This document shows, piece by piece, positions 12,031-21,437 of a stretch of DNA of 64,000 nt. The notes below the pieces were generated by a model. The model was not told the origin of the DNA. It searched no databases and worked only from the letters and a program-made list of their open reading frames with translations. The translations under genes were made by a program, and so were the position numbers. Numbering within the stretch: the stretch's first letter is position 1; every line of letters starts with the position of its first letter. Origin of the DNA: Citrobacter sp. Cu233. Lineage in GTDB: Bacteria > Pseudomonadota > Gammaproteobacteria > Enterobacterales > Enterobacteriaceae. The stretch is from NCBI RefSeq assembly GCF_030332225.1, contig NZ_JAOWIF010000028.1, positions 682,001 to 746,000 of the forward strand, written 5' to 3'.

Positions 12031-12830
12031 CCGAATCAGTAGCCCGTTTGCGTGGCGACCAGTTAACGCTGGGTTATGGCAAATTTACCGTGGCGGAAAA
12101 CCTTAATGTCTCGATCCCCGATGGTCACTTCACTGCCATTATTGGACCCAACGGTTGTGGCAAGTCCACACTGCTGCGGACATTGAGTCGTCTGATGACA
12201 CCCGCGCACGGCAAAGTCTGGCTTGATGGTGAACATATTCAACATTACCCCAGTAAAGAGGTCGCACGCAAAATTGGTCTGCTGGCGCAAAATGCCACTA
12301 CGCCGGGCGATATTACCGTGCAGGAGTTGGTTGCTCGTGGGCGTTATCCACATCAACCTTTATTTACCCGCTGGCGTAAAGAAGATGAGGATGCGGTCGT
12401 GCACGCCATGAACGCCACCGGGATCACCCACCTGGCGATGCAAAGCGTGGATACCCTTTCCGGTGGTCAACGCCAACGCGCGTGGATAGCGATGGTGCTG
12501 GCACAAGAAACGTCGATTATGCTGCTCGACGAACCGACCACCTGGCTGGATATCAGCCATCAAATTGATCTGCTGGAGCTGCTGAGTGAGCTAAACCGGG
12601 AGAAAGGTTACACGCTGGCCGCCGTTCTGCACGACCTGAATCAGGCATGTCGCTATGCCACCCATCTGATTGCACTTCGTGATGGAAAGATCGTTGCCGA
12701 GGGTGCGCCGAAAGAGATTGTCACGGCAGAGCTCATTGAAAAAATCTATGGGCTGCGGTGTATGATTATCGACGATCCGGTTGCCGGAACGCCGTTAGTG
12801 GTCCCGCTGGGACGTACAGCAAACAGATAA
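12027..12830 (+). CDS. fepC: FepC, ferric-enterobactin ABC ATPase
   Basis: The 267-residue ATPase driving ferric-enterobactin import. Walker A is GPNGCGKST near residue 40, the signature is LSGGQRQR near 147, and Walker B is IMLLDEPT. The start ATG overlaps the fepG stop. A longer frame to 11862 lies inside fepG and is not used. In E. coli the next gene is fepE; here only 33 bases separate fepC from the entF stop. Confidence 0.96.
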   Translation: MTESVARLRGDQLTLGYGKFTVAENLNVSIPDGHFTAIIGPNGCGKSTLLRTLSRLMTPAHGKVWLDGEHIQHYPSKEVARKIGLLAQNATTPGDITVQELVARGRYPHQPLFTRWRKEDEDAVVHAMNATGITHLAMQSVDTLSGGQRQRAWIAMVLAQETSIMLLDEPTTWLDISHQIDLLELLSELNREKGYTLAAVLHDLNQACRYATHLIALRDGKIVAEGAPKEIVTAELIEKIYGLRCMIIDDPVAGTPLVVPLGRTANR

Positions 12831-12834
12831 ATCG

Positions 12835-12856
12835 CGCCACCTCCGCAGAGGTGGCG
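12835..12856. terminator. Hairpin between convergent fepC and entF
   Basis: CGCCACCTC at 12835-12843 pairs with GAGGTGGCG at 12848-12856 around a four-base loop, a perfect 9-bp stem. It fills most of the gap between the two convergent genes. The T-run is weak on both strands, so it is a probable but not textbook two-way terminator. Confidence 0.65.
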
Positions 12857-12863
12857 AGTCCAT

Positions 12864-15800
12864 TTATTGGATGTCTTTGAGCAAGTCGCGCATGACTGGC
12901 CCAATCTTCTCGAACGCCATTGGCGTAATGATATCAACGTGCGCGCAGTCCTGGCGATAAACATCCAGACTGGAAATCCACGGCGACCAACTGCGTTCCG
13001 GGCTGACTCCCGGCGGTAACGTGCGTTCAGCAACAAACAGCGTCGCGTGTCCCGCAAAAGGTACGCTATGTGCCGTACTCAGCAGTCGAACCGCATCGGC
13101 GTAGTTACCTTCGATGGCGCTAAACAAGGCGTCGGACGCATTACCCTGCTGAGCAGTCAGAAACGCTTCACGCTCACGATCAATCTCCGCCAACACTTCC
13201 GGGTCGAGTCCATTGGCCTCTTTTTCCGACCAATTTTGCGTTTCCGGCGGCCAGGTATCCAGCAGGCCGAGAAACGCGACCGTTTCTCCGCGCGCGTGTA
13301 ATCGGGCAGCAATGCCCTGCGCCAGCGTACCGCCCAATGAGTACCCTATCAGATAATAAGGTCCATGAGGTTGCTGACGAAGTAACGTTGCCAGGTGCTG
13401 TTCGCACACCGCATCCAGGTTTTCTGCTGTCTGCATCGGGCCATCCGGTCGCGGTGACTGGATACCCATAATCGACCACTGTGGAGGAAGGTAGCGTGAC
13501 AACACGCTAAACTGCCAGGCGAAACCCGATGCCGGATGGAAGCAGAACAGCACAGGACCATCGCTTTCGCGCAGCGGCAGCAGTGTTTCAAATCCCAGCC
13601 GTTGCGACTGCTCGTCATCATTGTTATCCAGCAATGCGCTGAGCTGTTCGACAGTCGAGGCCACCATAATCTGCCCAGGAGTGACCTGGCGCGCAAAAAT
13701 GCGGCTCAATTGTGCCGCCAGCTTCATCGCCAGCAGAGAATGCCCGCCAAGCGCAAAGAAATCCGCTTCAACATCATTGACCTCACAACCCAGCAAGGTC
13801 GCGAACGCCTGCGCAATCGTGGTTTCAGTCCCTACTCGCGGTGCCCGCCCTTCCTGGCGTGACGTCAGTTGTGGCATCGGTAACGCTTTACGATCCAGCT
13901 TCCCGTTGGCGCTGAGCGGTAGCTCCGCCAGTTGCAGCAGCACGGCCGGTACCATATGTGCAGGCAGGGTTGCGCGCAGATTCTCGCGCAATGCCGGAAT
14001 ATCCAGCGGTAAACCCGATTGTGACACCAGATAACCCACTAACTGGCGAGCATCGCCGCCTGTCGCTGCCGCCTGATTGAATACGCAGGCATGGGCAACA
14101 GCATGCTCAACATCTGGCAACTGCTGCATCACCCGATCAATCTCGCCCAGTTCAATACGCTGCCCGCGGATTTTTAGCTGGTCATCACTGCGCCCAAGAT
14201 ATTCCACCGCACCATTTTCCAGCCAGCGCGCCACGTCTCCGGTACGGTACATCCGTTCGCCAGGGTTAAATGGATCGGCAATAAAACGGCTCGCCGTCAG
14301 ATCGGGTCGGCCGAGATATCCCTGCGCCAGTTGGATCCCCGTCAGGTACAGGTCACCGGCGACACCAATGGGCACTGGACGCATCATGGCATCGAGGATC
14401 CGCAAACCGGTATTCCAGACCGGATAGCCGATGGGTACGCTGTTGCCCGTCACGGCAGTGAGTTCCTCACCCCAGGCTGGATACCAGCTTACATCTACCG
14501 CCGCCTCGGTTGGCCCATACAAATTATGCAGCGGCGCGTGGGTCAGTTGCTCCCATTCGCGGCACAACTCTGCCGGCAGCGCTTCACCGCTACAAAACAC
14601 CTGTTTCAACGTGGAGCAGCTTTTCTGCGCCGTTTCTGGTGTCAGTGAGGTCACAAACGCCGCCAGCATCGACGGTACAAAGTGCGTTGTCGTCACCCCA
14701 AACGTCGCGAAGAACTGTTGCATCGCCAGTGGGTCACGATGTGCCTCTGGTTCAGCCATTACCAGTTTTGCCCCGGCAATAAACGGCCAGAAAAACTCCC
14801 AGACCGAAACATCAAAACTGCATGGCGTTTTTTGCGCCACCACATCGTCGGCGGTCAGCGGATAGTGATTCTGCATCCACAGCAGGCGGTTAACGATGGC
14901 GGTTTGCCCTACCATCACCCCTTTTGGTCTGCCCGTCGATCCTGAGGTGAAGATGATATAGGCCGTATGATTTGGTCGTGATAATGCTAATGGTGTGTCA
15001 TCCTGCGCTGGTAGCGGCGCGGTGTAGCACAGGCTTTCCAGCCCAGGGATATCGCTAAAACGAGCCAATTGTTCATCAGTGGTGATAAGCAAAGTAGGTT
15101 TAGCGTCTTCCAGCATCATCCGCAGGCGATCGTCCGGATATCCGGTATCCAGCGGTAACCAGGCAGCCCCTGCTTCGACGATACCGTGCAGCGCCAGCGT
15201 CAGGAAAACGGAGCGCGGTAAGGCGACCGCCACGCTGTCCCCCGGGCGCACACCGCGTTCGAGCAGCAGTTTTGCCAGTGCCACCACCTGCTGACGCATT
15301 TCGCGATAGCTAAACTGATAGCGGGCATCGGCCAGCGCCGGCGCATCCGGTGTTTTGCTGGCTTGCCCAGCCACCAGTGCACTTAATGTGGTGGAAGGGA
15401 TCGTCACTGCCGTATTGTTAATTGTCGCCAGTTGTTCATGCTCAGACGCCAGCAGCATCTCCGCATCCCCGCAGCGTAACGCCGGATTTGCGGCAAATTG
15501 TGCAATAAGCGCCGTTAAACGCGAAGCATGCTGTGCCAACGTAGCGGCGTCATATCGCTGCTTATTCGCCAGAATTTCAATGCTCAACCCGCCATTTTCA
15601 TCCGGGAACAGCGCCAGCTCCAGATCGTTAACCGGCCCCGTTGCCAGCGTATGCGTTTGTGCCTGCACGCCAGGAATATTCAACTGATAGTCAAAGATCT
15701 TCACGTTCAGCACCGGGCCAAACAACGGTTCAGCCCCGGCTGCACGCCCGCTGTCACGGACAATTTGTTCGGCATCATAGCGCTGGTGTCGGCGCATTTT

Positions 15801-16754
15801 CTTCATCTGGCCAGCCAGCCGTTGAGCAAGCGCAGGGAGACTTTCTGCTGCATCAAGTCTCACAGCAAAGGGCAGGACATTTAACACCGGTCCGGTAGCG
15901 GTAAGCGCCGCTGATCCCATGCGGCGCATAAAGATAAACCCGGCGGCATAGTCCATTCGGCTACATAAACGACCGAGCCATAATGCTACCAGCGCCAGTG
16001 CCAGATCCGCACGCTGAACATCTGGCATACGTGACGCGAGCTGGCGAAATGACCCTTCAGGCGCGGTTAACTTCATACGAATAATATCCGCGCTGGCTGA
16101 GCGACCCGGCAGCGGTTTGTTCGACAATGAAGCCGGCGGCGGCAGTTGTTGGCGTTGTTCAGCCCAGAATGCGCTATCACGTTGCCAGGCATCGCTTTGA
16201 CGATACTGTTGATACTCTTCCACGACCTCGGCAAACGGCGTAAATGGCGAGGCTGGCGTGGATTCATCGCGCAGCCACGCTGTGTAAATTGCAGCAATCT
16301 GGCGGGTAATCGCCGGGAAACTAAAGCCATCAACCAGTAAGTGATGATAGCGCTGATACCAGTACCAGCGTTTATCTCCCACCTGAATGAGCAGATGGAA
16401 GACCAGCGGCTTACCGCCGTCAACGCGAAGATCCTGTTGCAGATCCGCCCGCATCAACGCGCGTGCCGCCTCGTGCGGACTGGATTCATCACGCAAATCG
16501 AGTATGTCAGGTTCAGCAAAGGTGAGCGTAGGATCAACCCATTGCCAGATTTCACCGTTATCCTCAGTGAACTGCATCCGCAGGGTATCTGCATGTTCCA
16601 GACCGGCCACGACCGCCTTTGCCAGCAGTGGTGCATTCAGTTCACCGGTTAATTCGACATAGTGTGCAACGCTCCACGCCGAGGGCAATGTGGAGAGCTT
16701 TTCTGCCATCCAGATCCCTGGCTGGGCCGCAACTAAGGGTAAGCGCTGGGTCAT
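12864..16754 (-). CDS. entF: EntF, enterobactin synthetase component F
   Basis: A 1296-residue nonribosomal peptide synthetase module that loads serine, joins it to dihydroxybenzoate from EntB, and cyclises three units to enterobactin. Order: condensation domain (about 1-430, with HHLLVDG), adenylation domain (about 450-960, with IIFTSGSTGRPKG), carrier domain (Ser in LGGHSLLAMK, near residue 1005-1010), thioesterase (GYSLGGTLAQ). The start is the ATG at 16752-16754, giving the E. coli N-terminus; 42 further upstream codons lie inside ybdZ. The ATG overlaps the ybdZ stop. Confidence 0.97.
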   Translation of the reverse strand: MTQRLPLVAAQPGIWMAEKLSTLPSAWSVAHYVELTGELNAPLLAKAVVAGLEHADTLRMQFTEDNGEIWQWVDPTLTFAEPDILDLRDESSPHEAARALMRADLQQDLRVDGGKPLVFHLLIQVGDKRWYWYQRYHHLLVDGFSFPAITRQIAAIYTAWLRDESTPASPFTPFAEVVEEYQQYRQSDAWQRDSAFWAEQRQQLPPPASLSNKPLPGRSASADIIRMKLTAPEGSFRQLASRMPDVQRADLALALVALWLGRLCSRMDYAAGFIFMRRMGSAALTATGPVLNVLPFAVRLDAAESLPALAQRLAGQMKKMRRHQRYDAEQIVRDSGRAAGAEPLFGPVLNVKIFDYQLNIPGVQAQTHTLATGPVNDLELALFPDENGGLSIEILANKQRYDAATLAQHASRLTALIAQFAANPALRCGDAEMLLASEHEQLATINNTAVTIPSTTLSALVAGQASKTPDAPALADARYQFSYREMRQQVVALAKLLLERGVRPGDSVAVALPRSVFLTLALHGIVEAGAAWLPLDTGYPDDRLRMMLEDAKPTLLITTDEQLARFSDIPGLESLCYTAPLPAQDDTPLALSRPNHTAYIIFTSGSTGRPKGVMVGQTAIVNRLLWMQNHYPLTADDVVAQKTPCSFDVSVWEFFWPFIAGAKLVMAEPEAHRDPLAMQQFFATFGVTTTHFVPSMLAAFVTSLTPETAQKSCSTLKQVFCSGEALPAELCREWEQLTHAPLHNLYGPTEAAVDVSWYPAWGEELTAVTGNSVPIGYPVWNTGLRILDAMMRPVPIGVAGDLYLTGIQLAQGYLGRPDLTASRFIADPFNPGERMYRTGDVARWLENGAVEYLGRSDDQLKIRGQRIELGEIDRVMQQLPDVEHAVAHACVFNQAAATGGDARQLVGYLVSQSGLPLDIPALRENLRATLPAHMVPAVLLQLAELPLSANGKLDRKALPMPQLTSRQEGRAPRVGTETTIAQAFATLLGCEVNDVEADFFALGGHSLLAMKLAAQLSRIFARQVTPGQIMVASTVEQLSALLDNNDDEQSQRLGFETLLPLRESDGPVLFCFHPASGFAWQFSVLSRYLPPQWSIMGIQSPRPDGPMQTAENLDAVCEQHLATLLRQQPHGPYYLIGYSLGGTLAQGIAARLHARGETVAFLGLLDTWPPETQNWSEKEANGLDPEVLAEIDREREAFLTAQQGNASDALFSAIEGNYADAVRLLSTAHSVPFAGHATLFVAERTLPPGVSPERSWSPWISSLDVYRQDCAHVDIITPMAFEKIGPVMRDLLKDIQ

Positions 16755-16969
16755 TGCGCCTCCTGTACATCGACATAGTTCGCTGGCATCAGCGTGGTCC
16801 AGTTCGCATCCAGCCATTGCTGGCAGAGTTCCTGCGACTGCGGTTCGCACACAACCGTCCAGCCAGCAGGAAGTGAACACTGCTGAGGCCAGAGGCTGAA
16901 TTGACGTTGTGGGTTTTGCAGAATGTAAAACTGTCCCTGCGGGTTATCGAAGGGGTTACTGAATTCCAT
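16751..16969 (-). CDS. ybdZ: YbdZ, MbtH-like protein
   Basis: A 72-residue MbtH-family chaperone that binds the EntF adenylation domain and raises its activity. Conserved family residues include the SNPFD start, FSLWP and PAGW. The ATG at 16967-16969 has AGGAG six bases before it; a TTG start two codons upstream would touch the ribosome site. The stop overlaps the entF ATG, coupling the two proteins in translation. Confidence 0.96.
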   Translation of the reverse strand: MEFSNPFDNPQGQFYILQNPQRQFSLWPQQCSLPAGWTVVCEPQSQELCQQWLDANWTTLMPANYVDVQEAQ

Positions 16970-16999
16970 ACTCAACTCCTGTCGTGGAACATCGTCCGG

Positions 17000-18217
17000 T
17001 TAAAGCGTGTCAGTGAGCGGTTGCCAGAGCGTCATCAGCCCTTGCATTAAGCCGCCGCGCCAGCAAAGCGCATCATGTCCACCCTCAACCTGACGCCAGA
17101 AAATAGACTGTGGTGCAGAGGGAAATTGGGTGAATAGCGCCTGATTAGCACGAAAAATAATCGGCTCGCGGGTCCCGGCCTCCAGCACAATACGTAGACC
17201 CTGAACGCCTACCGTTCCGGCCTTCAGTTGTTCAATAATCACGCCATCCTGATGACCACCGCGATGCGGCCACCAATAAGATCCGGACTGACTGAGTACG
17301 CAGCCAAAACGATCTGGCCAGTTCAGTCCAGCATACAGCGAAGACAAACCGCCAAAACTTTGCCCGGCAACTACCGTGCGCTGCGGGTCGTTGCTGAATG
17401 GCGTCGTGGTCTTCACCAACGGCAATAATTCCTGCTGAACGGCCAGCCAAAAATCAGGGTTACACGGCAACTCATGGCTGCGATGCGGCGTGTCAATGGC
17501 ATCAATCAGGAGATATACCGCGGGTGGAAGCTGGCCACGATGAGTGAGTGAGGTGAGTGCCGGCCAGACCGGCATACTGTGTGCCCAAAACTGTCCGTCC
17601 AGCAGAATAGCCAGAGGACGTTCTTCCGGGTTGGCTTCACCGGTGGTAAAAACCCACACCCGGCGCGTATTACCCAACCGGTCGCTGTGCCATTGCAGGC
17701 ATACTGCGGGCGAGTCAGGATTTTCAGGGCGATCCCATCCCGGCTGTACGGGAGCATCTGGCATCTCCAGTGCGGACACCGCATGCCCCCGCCCCCCTTT
17801 CCAGCTTTGAGTATTGAGAGGATCCGCAATAGCCTGTGGCAGCAGTTGCCGCCAGCCTTCACGTAGCACAGTACGATCGGGCGTTTCACCCGGTGCCAGT
17901 GAGGCAAAAATATCGTTTCGATCGGAGGGGATAAAACAGTAACTGCCGCGCCAGTTAGCGCTCAGGGAAATGCTCCAGCACCAAACATTCGTTCCATCAA
18001 TACGTTGCATCGACTGGGGTACGGCATTTTGATGATGATCGGTAACGCCCGTGATGTAAACCCACACCCGGCGAATGGCTGACTCTTTTTCGGTGCCCTG
18101 TGGGTCACGCCACCAGAACGTTACGCGGTAATCTCCGTTGTCTTCACGCTCCCATTCCGGGCCATTTTTAGACTGCCACCACGCCTCGCTTCCCATCATT
18201 AACGCCGTCACCGTCAT
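17000..18217 (-). CDS. fes: Fes, enterobactin esterase
   Basis: A 405-residue cytoplasmic alpha/beta hydrolase that cuts the trilactone of imported ferric enterobactin so that iron can be released. An N-terminal domain (about 1-150) precedes the esterase domain, which has the nucleophile motif GQSFGG and the late GGHDALCW histidine. It is the first gene of fes-ybdZ-entF and diverges from fepA across a Fur region. Confidence 0.96.
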   Translation of the reverse strand: MTVTALMMGSEAWWQSKNGPEWEREDNGDYRVTFWWRDPQGTEKESAIRRVWVYITGVTDHHQNAVPQSMQRIDGTNVWCWSISLSANWRGSYCFIPSDRNDIFASLAPGETPDRTVLREGWRQLLPQAIADPLNTQSWKGGRGHAVSALEMPDAPVQPGWDRPENPDSPAVCLQWHSDRLGNTRRVWVFTTGEANPEERPLAILLDGQFWAHSMPVWPALTSLTHRGQLPPAVYLLIDAIDTPHRSHELPCNPDFWLAVQQELLPLVKTTTPFSNDPQRTVVAGQSFGGLSSLYAGLNWPDRFGCVLSQSGSYWWPHRGGHQDGVIIEQLKAGTVGVQGLRIVLEAGTREPIIFRANQALFTQFPSAPQSIFWRQVEGGHDALCWRGGLMQGLMTLWQPLTDTL

Positions 18218-18263
18218 AACCCCATGTTTATTGTGAAATTTTATATATTTGCGTGAAATATAT

Positions 18264-18300
18264 TGATAATATTATTGATAACTATTTGCATTTGCAATAG
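18264..18300. promoter_or_regulatory. Fur-binding region of fes-fepA
   Basis: Overlapping Fur-like repeats occur here. The clearest, GATAACTATTTGCATTTGC at 18277-18295, matches 12 of 19 consensus bases and resembles the known E. coli fepA-fes operator. A preceding ATTGATAATATTATTGATA extends it. The region lies in the 251-base divergent gap. Confidence 0.75.
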
Positions 18301-18468
18301 CGTATTGACGCGCTGTGGGAAGCGCGCACAGTTTTTCACCACTTATAAACCGACCTGGCGCTGCGTACTTTTTCTGGAACGGAGGGTTTACGCAGATGCG
18401 GGCGACATCAGGCCTGGTGCCCAAAACGGCACACGGGTACTCGTGGCTAAAAGAAAGCAGGACATACA

Positions 18469-20760
18469 ATGAACAACAAGATTCATTCACTGGCCTTATT
18501 GGTCAATTTAGGGATTTACGGGGTAGCACTGCCCGCAATGGCAGAAGATAAAACCGATAGCGCCGCCGTCTCTCATGAAGACACCATCGTCGTCACCGCC
18601 GCTCAGCAGAACCTGCAGGCACCAGGCGTTTCAACCATCACCGCAGATGAGATCCGTAAGAACCCTCCGGCTCGCGACGTCTCGGAAATCATCCGTACCA
18701 TGCCAGGTGTGAACCTGACCGGTAACTCAACCAGTGGCCAGCGCGGTAACAACCGGCAGATTGATATTCGCGGTATGGGCCCAGAAAACACCCTGATTTT
18801 GATCGACGGCAAGCCGGTGACCAGCCGCAACTCTGTGCGCCAGGGGTGGCGTGGTGAGCGTGATACCCGCGGTGATACCGCCTGGGTACCACCAGAAATG
18901 ATTGAACGCATTGAAGTCCTGCGCGGCCCAGCAGCAGCACGCTACGGCAACGGCGCGGCAGGTGGTGTGGTGAATATCATCACCAAAAAAGGCAGCAGTG
19001 AATGGCACGGTTCATGGGATACCTATTTCAACGCGCCGGAGCACAAAGACGAAGGTTCAACCAAACGCACCAACTTTAGCCTGAATGGTCCAATGGGCGG
19101 AGATTTCAGCTTCCGTCTGTACGGTAACCTCGATAAAACCCAGGCCGATGCCTGGGATATCAACCAGGGCCATCAGTCAGAACGTACAGGTACGTATTCC
19201 AATACCTTACCGGCCGGTCGCGAAGGGGTGATCAACAAAGACATCAACGGTATTGTGCGTTGGGATTTCGCCCCACTGCAGTCACTGGAACTGGAAGCGG
19301 GTTATAGCCGCCAGGGCAACCTGTACGCGGGTGACACGCAAAATACCAACACTAACCAGTTGGTGAAAGATAACTACGGTAAAGAAACTAACCGTCTGTA
19401 CCGTCAGAATTACTCGCTGACCTGGAACGGCGGCTGGGATAATGGTGTCACCACCAGCAACTGGGTGCAGTACGAACACACGCGTAACTCTCGCACGCCG
19501 GAAGGTCTGGCCGGTGGAACCGAGGGGATCTTCGACCCGACGGCTTCCCAAAAATATGTCGATGCCGACCTGAATGACGTCATGCTGCACAGTGAGATCA
19601 GCATTCCGTTGGATCTGCTGGTCAATCAAAACCTGACGCTGGGTACTGAATGGAACCAGCAGCGCATGAAGGACATGCTGTCTAACTCGCAGACCTTTAT
19701 GGGCGGTAATATTCCAGGCTACAGCAGCACCGATCGCAGCCCATATTCGAAAGCCGAGATCTTCTCCCTGTTTGCCGAAAACAACATGGAGCTGACCGAC
19801 AGCACCATGCTGACGCCGGGCCTGCGTTTCGATCACCACAGCATTGTAGGCGACAACTGGAGCCCGTCATTAAACCTGTCTCAAGGTTTGGGCGACGACT
19901 TTACGCTGAAAATGGGCATCGCACGCGCCTATAAAGCACCAAGCCTGTACCAACTCAACCCAAATTACATTCTGTACAGTAAAGGCCAGGGCTGCTATGC
20001 CACCGGTTCTGCCAGCGGTATTGGCTGCTACATGATGGGTAACGATGACCTGAAAGCAGAAACCAGCATCAACAAAGAGATTGGTCTCGAGTTCAAACGT
20101 GACGGCTGGCTGGCTGGCGTCACCTGGTTCCGCAACGATTACCGTAACAAGATTGAAGCGGGTACGGTACCGTTTGACAGAACCTCTATCAGCAAGAAAA
20201 ACGCAACAACGGGCAAGACCACAACAACCTACACCGATATCTATCAGTGGGAAAACATTCCTAAAGCGGTGGTAGAAGGCCTGGAAGGAACGTTGAACGT
20301 ACCGGTTAGCGAGACCGTTACCTGGACCAACAACATCACCTACATGTTGCAAAGCAAGAATAAAGAGACTGGCGAGCGTCTGTCGATTATTCCTGAGTAC
20401 ACGCTGAACTCCACATTGAGCTGGCAGGCTCGTGAAGATCTGTCACTGCAATCCACCTTTACCTGGTACGGCAAGCAGCAACCGAAGAAATACGATTATC
20501 AGGGTAAACCGGTGACCGGCAGCTCGGCACAAGAAGTGAGTCCGTACAGCATCGTCGGCCTGAGCGCGACCTGGGATGTGACCAAAAACGTCAGTCTGAC
20601 CGGCGGTGTGGATAACGTCTTTGACAAACGTCTGTGGCGTGAAGGTAATGCCCAGACCACTGGCGATATCGTGACCGGAAATTATATGGCGGGCGCTGGT
20701 GCGTACACCTATAACGAACCGGGTCGTACGTGGTTCATGAGCGTGAATACACACTTCTGA
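18469..20760 (+). CDS. fepA: FepA, ferric-enterobactin outer-membrane receptor
   Basis: A 763-residue TonB-dependent receptor (746 in E. coli). A signal peptide ends near residue 25 (PAMA), followed by a TonB box DTIVVTAA, a plug with GPENTLILIDGKP and RGPAAARYGNGAAGG, and a 22-strand barrel ending SVNTHF. The extra length relative to E. coli lies in the signal/N-terminal segment and in surface loops near residues 410 and 570, where receptors usually vary under phage and colicin pressure. A GCAGGA ribosome site precedes the ATG. Confidence 0.97.
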   Translation: MNNKIHSLALLVNLGIYGVALPAMAEDKTDSAAVSHEDTIVVTAAQQNLQAPGVSTITADEIRKNPPARDVSEIIRTMPGVNLTGNSTSGQRGNNRQIDIRGMGPENTLILIDGKPVTSRNSVRQGWRGERDTRGDTAWVPPEMIERIEVLRGPAAARYGNGAAGGVVNIITKKGSSEWHGSWDTYFNAPEHKDEGSTKRTNFSLNGPMGGDFSFRLYGNLDKTQADAWDINQGHQSERTGTYSNTLPAGREGVINKDINGIVRWDFAPLQSLELEAGYSRQGNLYAGDTQNTNTNQLVKDNYGKETNRLYRQNYSLTWNGGWDNGVTTSNWVQYEHTRNSRTPEGLAGGTEGIFDPTASQKYVDADLNDVMLHSEISIPLDLLVNQNLTLGTEWNQQRMKDMLSNSQTFMGGNIPGYSSTDRSPYSKAEIFSLFAENNMELTDSTMLTPGLRFDHHSIVGDNWSPSLNLSQGLGDDFTLKMGIARAYKAPSLYQLNPNYILYSKGQGCYATGSASGIGCYMMGNDDLKAETSINKEIGLEFKRDGWLAGVTWFRNDYRNKIEAGTVPFDRTSISKKNATTGKTTTTYTDIYQWENIPKAVVEGLEGTLNVPVSETVTWTNNITYMLQSKNKETGERLSIIPEYTLNSTLSWQAREDLSLQSTFTWYGKQQPKKYDYQGKPVTGSSAQEVSPYSIVGLSATWDVTKNVSLTGGVDNVFDKRLWREGNAQTTGDIVTGNYMAGAGAYTYNEPGRTWFMSVNTHF

Positions 20761-20770
20761 TAGCGTTGTT

Positions 20771-20795
20771 CCCTCTCCTCCCGGTGGGGAGAGGG
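20771..20795. terminator. Intergenic hairpin between fepA and entD
   Basis: CCCTCTCC at 20771-20778 pairs with GGAGAGGG at 20788-20795. There is no T-run, so it may lower rather than stop transcription into entD, or protect the abundant fepA message. Confidence 0.6.
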
Positions 20796-20810
20796 AAACG
20801 ATACAAAATC

Positions 20811-21434
20811 ATGCGTACAATACACACATCAATCCCTTTCGCAGGCTATTCGCTGCAGAGCATCGAATTTGATCCCAACAGCTTTCACGAACACGATCTG
20901 CTCTGGCTCCCTCACCATGCCCTGCTAACCGCTGGCGCACGTAAACGTAAAGCAGAACACCTGGCAGGACGTATTGCCGCCGTGCATGCCCTGCGTGAAT
21001 ATGGCAGCAAAACGGTGCCCGGCATCGGCGAGCAGCGACGCCCCCTGTGGCCGCAAGGCCTGTTTGGCAGTATCAGTCATTGCGAAAACACGGCGCTGGC
21101 GGTTGTCTCACGCCACCCCGTCGGGCTGGACATTGAAGCCATTTTTTCGCCGCAGGTCGCAGCGGAACTGGCAAGCAGCATAGTGACAGATGAAGAAAAA
21201 GCATGGATGGTAGAGAGTGGATTGCCCTTTGAGCAGGCGCTCACACTGGCTTTTTCCGCCAAAGAGAGCGCCTTCAAAGCGACCCCAGCTTTACAGCAGG
21301 CAAACACCGGGTTTTTGCAATATCAAATTGTCAGTGTTCAGAAACAGCAACTGCTCCTGCTGACACACGCCCGGACATACCGTGTGCGGTGGCGGTTTTC
21401 AGATAGCCACGTTATGACTCTGGCCACAGAGTAG
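20811..21434 (+). CDS. entD: EntD, phosphopantetheinyl transferase
   Basis: A 207-residue Sfp-type transferase that attaches the phosphopantetheine arm to EntB and EntF. The motifs GSISHCENTALAVV, VGLDIEAI and FSAKESAFKA are the three family signatures, including the Mg-binding acidic residues. The ATG at 20811 matches the E. coli N-terminal region; the longer frame to 20730 lies within fepA. It ends only three bases before the convergent transketolase gene, with no terminator between. Confidence 0.95.
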   Translation: MRTIHTSIPFAGYSLQSIEFDPNSFHEHDLLWLPHHALLTAGARKRKAEHLAGRIAAVHALREYGSKTVPGIGEQRRPLWPQGLFGSISHCENTALAVVSRHPVGLDIEAIFSPQVAAELASSIVTDEEKAWMVESGLPFEQALTLAFSAKESAFKATPALQQANTGFLQYQIVSVQKQQLLLLTHARTYRVRWRFSDSHVMTLATE

Positions 21435-21437
21435 CAT

